Shown: in pieces, positions 1-4,986 of the stretch
Position numbering within the stretch: position 1 is the stretch's first letter
Layout of the letters: every line of letters begins with the position of its first letter
Notes under the pieces: generated by a model
The model's input: the letters and a program-made list of their open reading frames with translations, nothing else
The model's database searches: none
Told to the model about the DNA's origin: nothing
NCBI GenBank assembly: GCA_014523595.1
Contig: JAATVN010000089.1
Coordinates: forward strand, 1 to 6,022
Source: Nitrososphaerales archaeon TH5888
Lineage (GTDB): Archaea > Thermoproteota > Nitrososphaeria > Nitrososphaerales > Nitrososphaeraceae
Length of the DNA: 6,022 bases
Direction: 5' to 3'
Program-made: the position numbers and the translations under genes

Positions 1-18
1 CAGATTGAAATAGAATGA

Positions 19-28
19 ATTAAAAATA
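19..28 (+). promoter_or_regulatory. Putative TATA box for the first Ig-like gene
   Basis: The A/T stretch ATTAAAAATA lies about 31 bases before the ATG at 55. That is the spacing expected for an archaeal TATA box driving an almost leaderless transcript. No Shine-Dalgarno site is visible before the start. The assignment rests on composition and position only, in an AT-rich background. Confidence 0.35.
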
Positions 29-54
29 AGGTTGTACAATCCTTTTAACACATT

Positions 55-618
55 ATGTTTATGTCGGTACAAAAAGTATTCTATTTTAAACATCTTTTTC
101 TTTTAACATTGTTCCTTTTTTTATGTATGAATACATATAATATCTCACAGTATACGTCAGGTCATTTCTTTGGAACAACTAAGAATGTTGGCGATTACCA
201 AATAATATTTGCGCCATACCCACCTCTCCCTTTTGCCGGTAACAACTCAACTTTACTAAATTTTAGTATTCTAGATAAAGAGAATCAAAATGTAAATAAC
301 ATCTTTGCATCACTTATCATAAAAAATAAGGTAAATGGATCCATCATTCAAAATATTCCATTTAAGTTTTATGAATTTAGTGATATTACTTTTCCGTATA
401 CTTTTAAAGACATTGGGGATTACCAAGTTTCTTTATTAGTCAGAATTAATGGCGATCCTACATATTCTCAAAGACCGATTTCCGTAGATTTTGATATATC
501 AGCTACAAATCCAGATCAAGTAATACCTACTCATGAACTATTAGCATACTACTTGGTACCAGCATTAGCCGTTATAGCTGTAATTGTAATATTCTTGAAA
601 CGTAAAAACAAAATTTAA
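55..618 (+). CDS. Membrane-anchored exported Ig-like (YtkA/FixH-like) protein
   Basis: This encodes 187 residues with a hydrophobic N-terminal export signal (about 10-27), an extracytoplasmic beta-rich domain (about 44-150), a C-terminal membrane helix (about 162-180) and a basic tail KRKNKI. The topology is therefore an outside domain held by a C-terminal anchor. The domain begins with VGDYQI and a Pro/Gly turn (PLPFAG), has an NFSILD strand, and ends with a FPYTFKDIGDYQVSLLV hairpin. This follows the order seen in YtkA/FixH-like immunoglobulin-fold domains, some of which are linked to copper delivery. I see no Cys, Met or His cluster that would prove metal binding. Several N-X-S/T sequons (NNST, NFS, NGS) fit a glycosylated surface protein. 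A second protein of the same plan lies at 3317-3868. The ATG at 55 suits the TATA spacing; the ATG at 61 is an alternative. The gene is convergent with the small membrane gene that follows. Function is unknown; the fold assignment is by pattern only. Confidence 0.85.
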   Translation: MFMSVQKVFYFKHLFLLTLFLFLCMNTYNISQYTSGHFFGTTKNVGDYQIIFAPYPPLPFAGNNSTLLNFSILDKENQNVNNIFASLIIKNKVNGSIIQNIPFKFYEFSDITFPYTFKDIGDYQVSLLVRINGDPTYSQRPISVDFDISATNPDQVIPTHELLAYYLVPALAVIAVIVIFLKRKNKI

Positions 619-674
619 TCTCGGCCCTGAATAACTTGACTGTGGATTAACTAAGATACTAAATTCTTAAAACT

Positions 675-694
675 TTGAAATGAATGCATTTCAA
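675..694. terminator. Hairpin at convergent junction, putative bidirectional terminator
   Basis: TTGAAATG and CATTTCAA form a perfect 8-bp stem around the 4-base loop AATG. It lies in the 72-base space between two converging genes and covers the TGA stop codon of the minus-strand gene (691-693). A T-rich stretch follows it on the minus strand (TTTTAAGAATTT). Position and symmetry suggest termination or 3'-end stabilisation for either gene. There is no long U-tract on the plus side, so this remains a prediction. Confidence 0.4.
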
Positions 695-903
695 TGTGGT
701 TTAACAATATCCTGGTTAAATCCTTTGTATGAATTAGTGCCATTATTTTCCTTGAGATATTCTAATATTGCATTTCTTTTTAAAGTCAATTCATCGTCAT
801 CTGTAATAGATTTGTAGAAAGTTGAGACGAACACAATGACAATTAGTAGAACAATAATAACAGCTGCAATTACAATTCTCTTGTACTTCATGTTACTGTT
901 CAT
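691..903 (-). CDS. Small single-pass membrane protein, unknown function
   Basis: This encodes 70 residues. A short basic N-terminus (MKYKR) precedes one strongly hydrophobic helix (about 9-29) and a roughly 40-residue polar C-terminal part containing the acidic patch DDDE and a likely helix (LTLKRNAILEYLKENN). By the positive-inside rule the N-terminus should be cytoplasmic and the polar tail outside. The ATG at 903 is preceded by an A/T element at 927-938 with spacing right for a leaderless transcript. An internal ATG at 891 would also give a complete membrane helix. I do not recognise a family. Reality is supported by the sensible membrane topology, the start/promoter arrangement and the lack of any competing gene on the other strand. 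It diverges from the His-rich secreted protein, and the two share a 157-base promoter region. Confidence 0.65.
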   Translation of the reverse strand: MNSNMKYKRIVIAAVIIVLLIVIVFVSTFYKSITDDDELTLKRNAILEYLKENNGTNSYKGFNQDIVKPH

Positions 904-926
904 AGATTAACAAACTTGATGAAATT

Positions 927-938
927 ATAGTTTATAGT
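927..938 (-). promoter_or_regulatory. Putative TATA box for the 70-residue membrane protein gene
   Basis: Read on the minus strand this is ACTATAAACTAT, centred about 30 bases before the ATG at 903. That fits an archaeal TATA box with a very short leader. It is supported only by composition and spacing. Confidence 0.35.
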
Positions 939-989
939 ACACTTTTGAAAATAAACAGTAATCTTTATCTCGTCAGTATCAAAGTAATT

Positions 990-1001
990 TTATTTAAATA
1001 A
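990..1001 (+). promoter_or_regulatory. Putative TATA box (AT palindrome) for the His-rich secreted protein gene
   Basis: TTATTTAAATAA is a 12-bp perfect palindrome containing TTTAAATA, close to the archaeal TATA consensus. Its position predicts transcription starting near 1022 and a leader of about 40 bases. A second candidate, the ATTATTATC stretch at about 1031-1040, would instead make the mRNA leaderless at 1058-1061. The sequence alone does not decide between them. A 12-bp palindrome of A and T is also expected by chance in DNA of this composition. Confidence 0.3.
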
Positions 1002-1060
1002 CCTTGATTTCGATGGATGTACCATAATACTATTATTATCCTAAATTATAACCGGTTTTG

Positions 1061-1915
1061 ATGGTAAAAGTACAGTATTACTTAATACCTCTGCTAGTAC
1101 TATTAATTATGATTGGTCTAAGTGTGAACAGATCTGTGTTAGGTCACACCTTTTCAGGAGATGAAAGCGCTTCTTTTTTGACTAAAGCGGAAATGATAAA
1201 AATAGAATCACAATTAGCTGAAGAACAACTTTCAAATAACGTTACTCTAGCAAAGGATCATGCTGAACATCTATCTGGGCATATAACCGCTAATGATACT
1301 GAAGAAATTTCTGAAAGAAATTCTCGCCTTGCAACGGAGCTAAATAATACGCTAGCTGATTTTAGTAACGCTTTTGAAACTGGAACTCCATCACAATCAG
1401 AAATTACTGATAAGGTTACTAATATAACAGATATAATCGCTGAAGTTGTGAACGCTAGAATAGATGAAGAACAACTTAACAATGTTACTGTAAAGGCTTT
1501 AGTGATTAATGATTTGTTAGGTGAAACTTTGGAACATTATGGCACCGCTTTAGGTACTACAGAGGGAGAACATGAAAGTGAACATGATGAAAATATGACA
1601 TCTTCTTTACACTCGACAGATAATAAGAACAATGTATCTTCAAATATAGTAGATAACGCCAATTACCAGAGCGCTCAGGCAGCTATTTTACGCGCAATAG
1701 AAATCTTCAACGAAATTAAGCCGGATTCAAATACAAATTCAACTGAATTGGGAGATTCGTTAAATACATTGAAAGGAAAAATAGATAACAAAGCACCATT
1801 CGATGAAATTGATACAATAGTAGATGAGAAGCTCACCTCTTTGCTTAACAGTATTTTTAAGTTAAACCTAATTGAGGAAGGAGGAGAACATGCCGAGGCT
1901 GAATCTAATACTTGA
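1061..1915 (+). CDS. Secreted helical His-rich protein of unknown function
   Basis: This encodes 284 residues from the ATG at 1061; an in-frame TTG one codon upstream is less likely. A clear signal peptide (hydrophobic 6-22) ends in SVLG, so the mature protein could begin at His29 (HTFSGDES). The rest is predicted almost wholly helical in two parts. The first (about 36-165) contains H67, H70 and H74 spaced HxxHxxxH as on one helix face, then a SERNSRLATELNNTLADF helix and H159. A low-complexity acidic/His linker (EGEHESEHDEN, about 168-178) follows. The second part (about 200-270) contains NYQSAQAAILRAIEIFNEI and DNKAPFDEIDTIVDEKL. The tail is again acidic with His277. There are at least eight N-X-S/T sequons and no cysteine, no membrane anchor and no recognised enzyme motif. 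The His/Glu content suggests metal binding in the pseudo-periplasm, which is inference. Such helical secreted proteins occur in related archaea to my knowledge, but I know no assigned function. An RBS is not visible. Confidence 0.85.
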   Translation: MVKVQYYLIPLLVLLIMIGLSVNRSVLGHTFSGDESASFLTKAEMIKIESQLAEEQLSNNVTLAKDHAEHLSGHITANDTEEISERNSRLATELNNTLADFSNAFETGTPSQSEITDKVTNITDIIAEVVNARIDEEQLNNVTVKALVINDLLGETLEHYGTALGTTEGEHESEHDENMTSSLHSTDNKNNVSSNIVDNANYQSAQAAILRAIEIFNEIKPDSNTNSTELGDSLNTLKGKIDNKAPFDEIDTIVDEKLTSLLNSIFKLNLIEEGGEHAEAESNT

Positions 1916-1937
1916 TTAGAAAATGAAAAGCCATGTT

Positions 1938-2003
1938 AGTGATAGAATGAAATGTAATTCTGCGACATATTCTATTGTGTCACTCTTGAATTTCATTTTT
2001 CTT
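1938..2003 (+). terminator. Bulged hairpin plus T-rich tract, putative terminator
   Basis: AGTG and ATAGAAT (1938-1948) can pair with ATTCTAT (1969-1975) and CACT (1981-1984), giving a bulged stem of about 11 bp. A competing pairing, AATGAAAT (1946-1953) with ATTTCATT (1990-1997), also exists. A T-rich run (about 1995-2003) follows. It sits 23 bases after the stop of the His-rich protein gene and before the promoter of the NHL gene, where a terminator would be expected. T-rich tracts are the main archaeal termination signal, so the tract may matter more than the stem. Confidence 0.35.
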
Positions 2004-2007
2004 TAGT

Positions 2008-2022
2008 TTTAAATTTATATTT
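2008..2022 (+). promoter_or_regulatory. Putative TATA box for the NHL-repeat gene
   Basis: TTTAAATTTATATTT contains a good archaeal TATA match (TTTATATT, 2014-2021). It predicts a transcription start near 2044, giving a leader of about 40 bases that would contain the Shine-Dalgarno site at 2069-2075. Promoter, leader and ribosome site are thus mutually consistent. Confidence 0.45.
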
Positions 2023-2068
2023 GGTGACTAAAGACTTCATACTGATGTCCTCTGTTGAGGCCGCAGCT

Positions 2069-2075
2069 AGGTGAT
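2069..2075 (+). promoter_or_regulatory. Shine-Dalgarno site that fixes the NHL gene start
   Basis: AGGTGAT is a perfect complement of the ATCACCT segment of the archaeal 16S rRNA 3' end. It lies 9 bases before the ATG at 2085. This favours that ATG over the in-frame TTG at 2055, which would place the site inside the coding region. It is the only strong ribosome site I see in the window. Confidence 0.55.
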
Positions 2076-2084
2076 AAGCATATT

Positions 2085-3224
2085 ATGAAAATTGGAGAAT
2101 TAGAAGACTTGAACGTTAGTTTAAAGATGATTGTGGTTCTGCTATCATTAGCTTTAGTGTTATCAAGCGTGTCTATATTGAATTCTCAGTCGATTTATTC
2201 TCAAACATCAGAAGACGCAAAGAGTCTCAATTGTAAGGACAACAACGATCAATCCCAATATGTTAGTAATGTTTCGTTGGAGAATGATTCAGATGGAGTA
2301 GGGCCTGTTACTGACGACCTTCCAGGATTCCATTACGTTAAAAAATTTGATAGTAACGGCACACTGATTTCTGCATGGGGTACTAAAGGAACAGGGCCAG
2401 GACAGTTTTTACATGCGCATGGAATTACGGTTGATTTGAAAGGAAATGTTTACGTAAGTGATGCTGAAAAATGTAACATTCAGAAATTTGATAGTGAGGG
2501 TAATTTCATTAGTATGTGGGGCAGTAAAGGAAAAGGTCCGGGACAATTCTTGCAGCCTGAGAGCATGGCGGTAGATTCAAATGGCAACATATTTGTTGCT
2601 GATTACGCTAACCAGCAAATTCAGAAATTTGATAGTGAAGGTAATTTCATTACGATGTGGGGTAGTAAAGGAAGAGGAGATAGTCAATTCATTAAACCTT
2701 GGGGAGTCGCTGTTGATTCAAATGATAATGTGTATACAAGTGATCAGGATAATCCTGAAGTTCAAAAATTTAGCAATGATGGAAAGTTTTTGACTAAATG
2801 GAATTCGTATTCTCCTGGAATGTTATTTGTACATTTACATGATATTACTATAGATTCAAATGATTCAGTTTATGTTACTGATGGTAGAAACAATTCTTAT
2901 GTAGCAAAATTTGATAATCAGGGTAATTTTACCACAAAATGGGGAGGATTTGGATACGGGAACAGTCACTTTGTTGAAAACCATGGCGTGGTTACCGATA
3001 AAGAAGGAAATGTATATGTTGTAGATACTAGGAATGTACGTATTCAGAAATTCAACAGTGAAGGCGATTTTGTTACAAAGTGGGGATCACTTGGATGTCG
3101 AGATGATCAATTCTTTATTCCCCACGATATTGCAATAGACTCTTCTGGAAATATTTATGTCTCAGACAGCGGAAATGTTCATTTTAGAGCAAATAAGACA
3201 TGCGAATCTTATGAAAATCAATAA
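2085..3224 (+). CDS. Secreted six-bladed NHL-repeat beta-propeller protein
   Basis: This encodes 379 residues from the ATG at 2085, chosen for its Shine-Dalgarno site; an ATG at 2127 would also leave a signal sequence. The hydrophobic export segment is about 15-32, followed by a polar Ser/Gln-rich region. From about residue 82 the protein is a run of NHL repeats of about 47 residues, each of the type G(I/V)AVDSxGNVYVSDxxNxxIQKFDSEGNFIxxWG. I count six blades: five complete, plus one split between an N-terminal strand pair (YVKKFDSNGTLISAWG) and the C-terminal DIAIDSSGNIYVSD. This is the usual velcro closure of a six-bladed propeller. NHL propellers mainly bind proteins, RNA or ligands; some act as lyases, but I see no catalytic His/metal set that would support an enzyme here. 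Cysteines at about 50, 130, 338 and 373 could form disulphides outside the cell. Two adjacent blade segments are nearly identical in DNA. Likely role: extracellular binding or scaffolding. The partner is unknown. Confidence 0.9.
   Translation: MKIGELEDLNVSLKMIVVLLSLALVLSSVSILNSQSIYSQTSEDAKSLNCKDNNDQSQYVSNVSLENDSDGVGPVTDDLPGFHYVKKFDSNGTLISAWGTKGTGPGQFLHAHGITVDLKGNVYVSDAEKCNIQKFDSEGNFISMWGSKGKGPGQFLQPESMAVDSNGNIFVADYANQQIQKFDSEGNFITMWGSKGRGDSQFIKPWGVAVDSNDNVYTSDQDNPEVQKFSNDGKFLTKWNSYSPGMLFVHLHDITIDSNDSVYVTDGRNNSYVAKFDNQGNFTTKWGGFGYGNSHFVENHGVVTDKEGNVYVVDTRNVRIQKFNSEGDFVTKWGSLGCRDDQFFIPHDIAIDSSGNIYVSDSGNVHFRANKTCESYENQ
2478..2675 (+). repeat. Near-identical tandem segments inside the NHL gene
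   Basis: Positions 2478-2534 and 2619-2675 match at 52 of 57 bases, offset by exactly 141 bases (47 codons, one blade). The encoded 19 residues differ only by Ser/Thr and Lys/Arg. The other blades are far more diverged, so this pair points to a recent blade duplication or gene conversion within the propeller. Confidence 0.8.
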
Positions 3225-3316
3225 TAATACAGGTGTTCAACATCTGCGCTCAATATAATCCAAAATGAAATCTCATACATGGCGAAATAAAACGGAATTT
3301 ACAATGAAATAATAAT

Positions 3317-3868
3317 TTGGAACGAATAGTATTATTTATTCCATATATCTTAATTGTCATCTGCGCATTATCCACTGTGCAATCAATATCCGCAGATTTG
3401 TTAAGTAATTCGTTACAACAGCGAATTGGAGATTATGATGTCAGCATTAATGCTGTACCCAGAGATCCAATTTCTGGACAGGAAACCCGCATCAATATTA
3501 TCATTACTACAGTTAGTAACAATCCAGTAACAGATACACCCATTGCTATCAGAATATCAGATGAAAGAGATGAATTAGTAAGGACACAACCGATATTATT
3601 GTCAAGTGGACATTTCTCGTATAACTATAGTTTTAACAACTCAGGCATATTTCTCCTAAGTATTGACATTCTAGATTATCCTGCAGTGGGAAATCCTAAT
3701 GACTCAAATAAAAAATTGATCTTTGATTTCCCAATTCGTGTTTCGGAACCGTATTCAGCCGAAATAGCTAACCTAAAGTTTCCTATCATCATTACGGCTG
3801 CTGCAACTGGTTCAGTCATATCATTGGTATTACTAAAGAAATTCAAAAAGAGTAAGAAAGTGACTTAA
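3317..3868 (+). CDS. Second membrane-anchored Ig-like (YtkA/FixH-like) protein, TTG start
   Basis: This encodes 183 residues: an N-terminal signal (hydrophobic about 4-18, then STVQSISA), an extracytoplasmic beta-rich domain (about 36-145), a C-terminal membrane helix (about 155-173) and a strongly basic tail (KKFKKSKK). The domain order parallels the protein at 55-618: IGDYDVSI, a Pro/Gly turn (RDPISG), an INIIIT strand, then FSYNYSFNNSGIFLLSIDIL, an FDFPIRV strand and the anchor. The two look like distant paralogues. The start must be TTG at 3317. The frame is closed by TGA at 3305, the coding region contains no internal ATG, and the next GTG falls after the signal peptide. A weak A/T element (AAATAAAA, 3285-3292) lies about 28 bases upstream, which suggests a leaderless message. 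It follows the NHL gene after 92 bases and is convergent with the next gene. Function is unknown; YtkA/FixH-like domains have been tied to copper handling, but no metal ligands stand out here. Confidence 0.82.
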   Translation: MERIVLFIPYILIVICALSTVQSISADLLSNSLQQRIGDYDVSINAVPRDPISGQETRINIIITTVSNNPVTDTPIAIRISDERDELVRTQPILLSSGHFSYNYSFNNSGIFLLSIDILDYPAVGNPNDSNKKLIFDFPIRVSEPYSAEIANLKFPIIITAAATGSVISLVLLKKFKKSKKVT

Positions 3869-3919
3869 AATACTTAATTTCGAGAGGAATGTAGGAGTCA
3901 ATTGCACGTAGACAAGCAA

Positions 3920-4333
3920 CTATTCAAACTCATATTCGTCGAGTTCAGAACAATTTCCAGCATAGATATTAAAGATATTTTCTACATCATCTAATGTCGT
4001 TTGATTTATGCTTTTTTCTGAAACTTCATTGCCGATATCTAGCACAGAAAGTGCATCGAATAATTTTTTGAAATCATTACATGAAATTGTAAAATGCTGA
4101 ACCATATCTTCAGACATAATTCCAGAAAGATTAGCAGATGAAATAGATGAAGTATTGGTATTTGTGCTGTCGGAAGTAATGAGGCCATCATCATTTCCCT
4201 GCCCGTGAGTGTATGGATTCTGAAAATTCAAATCAGGATCAGGGTACAGATTTAATAGAGCTGACACCAGTGCTACAAGGATTGAAGAAAATATAATAAA
4301 TATCCTTTGATTTAGATGTACCTTATATTTCAT
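3920..4333 (-). CDS. Exported protein of unknown function with two cysteines
   Basis: This encodes 137 residues from the ATG at 4333; a TTG two codons upstream (4339) is possible but less likely. The N-terminus has basic residues (MKYKVHLNQR) and a hydrophobic segment (about 11-29), which is either a signal peptide or an N-terminal anchor. A low-complexity Ser/Thr/Asn linker (about 53-70, e.g. STNTNTSSISS) follows. The C-terminal domain (about 74-137) is acidic and helical, with C85 in TISCNDFKKLFDAL and C128 in YAGNCSEL. These two could form one disulphide outside the cell. The end is very acidic (ELDEYEFE). A minus-strand A/T element at 4358-4365, about 28 bases before the ATG, fits a leaderless promoter. 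The stop lies 51 bases from the stop of the convergent Ig-like gene. I do not recognise a family. Confidence 0.72.
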   Translation of the reverse strand: MKYKVHLNQRIFIIFSSILVALVSALLNLYPDPDLNFQNPYTHGQGNDDGLITSDSTNTNTSSISSANLSGIMSEDMVQHFTISCNDFKKLFDALSVLDIGNEVSEKSINQTTLDDVENIFNIYAGNCSELDEYEFE

Positions 4334-4357
4334 ACTCAATTGGTTATCCCTATGAGG

Positions 4358-4365
4358 AATATTAA
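4358..4365 (-). promoter_or_regulatory. Putative TATA box for the two-cysteine protein gene
   Basis: On the minus strand this reads TTAATATT, centred about 28 bases before the ATG at 4333. The spacing fits a leaderless archaeal transcript and supports that ATG over the TTG at 4339 only weakly. The element lies in the divergent region shared with the 44-residue protein gene. Confidence 0.35.
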
Positions 4366-4390
4366 CACTAATTAATGATTAGAATCTAAA

Positions 4391-4398
4391 TTATATTA
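4391..4398 (+). promoter_or_regulatory. Putative TATA box for the 44-residue acidic protein gene
   Basis: TTATATTA followed by AAAA is a fair archaeal TATA match. It predicts transcription starting near 4421 and a leader of about 65 bases before the ATG at 4486. That leader is longer than the others in this window, and no Shine-Dalgarno site is visible at its end. Confidence 0.3.
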
Positions 4399-4485
4399 AA
4401 AAGTTCCATCCAATTAGGTTTGAATTGACGAATATGTATATCTCCTCCGTTGAAGTATCAAATTATTTGTTGCAGAGTGCCAGTC

Positions 4486-4620
4486 ATGGCAGGTAATACC
4501 TTTGAAAAGATAAAATTAGGTGCGAAGGAAGTTGCGGAAATCTTTACAGATAGTGATACTTATTTGGGTTCAAAAGATGAAAATGAAGACATGGAATTTT
4601 CGGATGAAGCAAGGAACTAA
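4486..4620 (+). CDS. Small acidic protein, 44 residues, unknown function
   Basis: A short reading frame starts MAGNTFEKIKLGAKEVAEIF and ends DEARN before TAA. The frame is closed upstream by TGA at 4426; GTG at 4477 and TTG at 4450 are alternative starts. The first half can form an amphipathic helix (FEKIKLGAKEVAEIF). The second half is acidic and probably disordered (KDENEDMEFSDE). Acidic residues number 12 and basic 5. There is no signal peptide or membrane segment, so unlike most neighbours it should be cytoplasmic. Reality is supported by the good ATG, the protein-like composition, a TATA-like element upstream and a T-tract downstream. Against it are its shortness, the absence of a ribosome site and no recognised family. 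It is transcribed away from the two-cysteine protein gene. Confidence 0.5.
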   Translation: MAGNTFEKIKLGAKEVAEIFTDSDTYLGSKDENEDMEFSDEARN

Positions 4621-4739
4621 TGAATACCTAGGACATAGTTGACTACGAACCGACTACAGTCAAGAGAGAAAGAAACCAGGAAGGTAAAAGTGACGCTGTT
4701 TAGATTCTTTACATATTGTCAGATACGAAATTACTTTAT

Positions 4740-4750
4740 ATTGTTTTTTC
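4740..4750 (+). terminator. T-tract, putative terminator after the 44-residue gene
   Basis: A run of six T within ATTGTTTTTTC lies about 120 bases after the stop of the small acidic gene. Archaeal RNA polymerase terminates at T-rich tracts without requiring a hairpin, so this may end that transcript. T runs are common in DNA this AT-rich. Confidence 0.25.
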
Positions 4751-4950
4751 TGAGGTTCTGTATTGAGTATCGATTAAGTCCTAATTCATTTTCCAAATAG
4801 AAAAAATATATTTTCGTATTTATTTGAACGCTTTCCGCAATCGGAATCATCCTAGTTATCTAATAATAGAAATGTGGTATCTTAATTTAATCGATTGCGA
4901 CTTATCATCTATTTAAAGTCTAATCTAGGAGATACCTTGCATGGTATAGA

Positions 4951-4960
4951 TATTTATAAT
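4951..4960 (+). promoter_or_regulatory. Putative TATA box for the RTX gene
   Basis: TATTTATAAT includes TTTATAAT (4953-4960), a good archaeal TATA match about 30 bases before the ATG at 4987. It predicts a leader of only a few bases, in keeping with the absence of a ribosome site there. Confidence 0.45.
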
Positions 4961-4986
4961 GTAAAGATTAACTTGACTAGAATATC

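Larger units (their letters stand above)
4621..4986. other. 366-base gap without a convincing gene
   Basis: I find no protein frame longer than about 15 codons with a believable start, and no tRNA or rRNA shape. It contains a T6 tract (4744-4749), a small perfect hairpin TTCCG-CAAT-CGGAA (4833-4846) and an inverted repeat CGCAATCG (4836-4843) with CGATTGCG (4892-4899). It also has a 6-bp inverted pair GGTATC (4877-4882) and GATACC (4931-4936), and the TATA element of the RTX gene at its right end. These dyads could be regulatory for the RTX gene, or chance. A small non-coding RNA cannot be excluded. Confidence 0.5.

Noticed and set aside
1258..1482. 74-codon minus-strand frame
   Set aside because: It lies wholly inside the His-rich secreted protein gene on the other strand. 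Its translation is a Ser-rich shadow without a sensible domain or promoter.
2581..2793. 70-codon plus-strand frame inside the NHL gene
   Set aside because: It is an alternative frame of the clear NHL-repeat coding sequence, and the repeats themselves create the open frame.
3230..3246. Small hairpin CAGGTG-TTCAA-CATCTG after the NHL gene
   Set aside because: The stem is only six pairs with one G-T and no T-tract follows, so it is too weak to call a terminator.
4442..4448. GGAGGAG on the minus strand, resembling a ribosome site
   Set aside because: No usable start codon with an open frame follows at proper spacing on that strand, so it is probably chance.
4434..4496. 20-codon upstream frame overlapping the start of the 44-residue gene
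   Set aside because: It starts with ATG at 4434 and stops 11 bases inside the small gene, as a regulatory uORF might. It has no ribosome site and no notable residue run, and such frames are common by chance.
4639..4663. TTGACT...AGTCAA inverted repeat with two GACTAC copies inside
   Set aside because: The arms are 6 bases with a 13-base loop, as expected by chance, and there is no tRNA-like or CRISPR-like arrangement.
632..4978. TAACTTGACT found at 632-641 and again at 4969-4978
   Set aside because: Many 10-base repeats are expected in a window of this size and composition, and the two contexts (after a gene, before a gene) differ.
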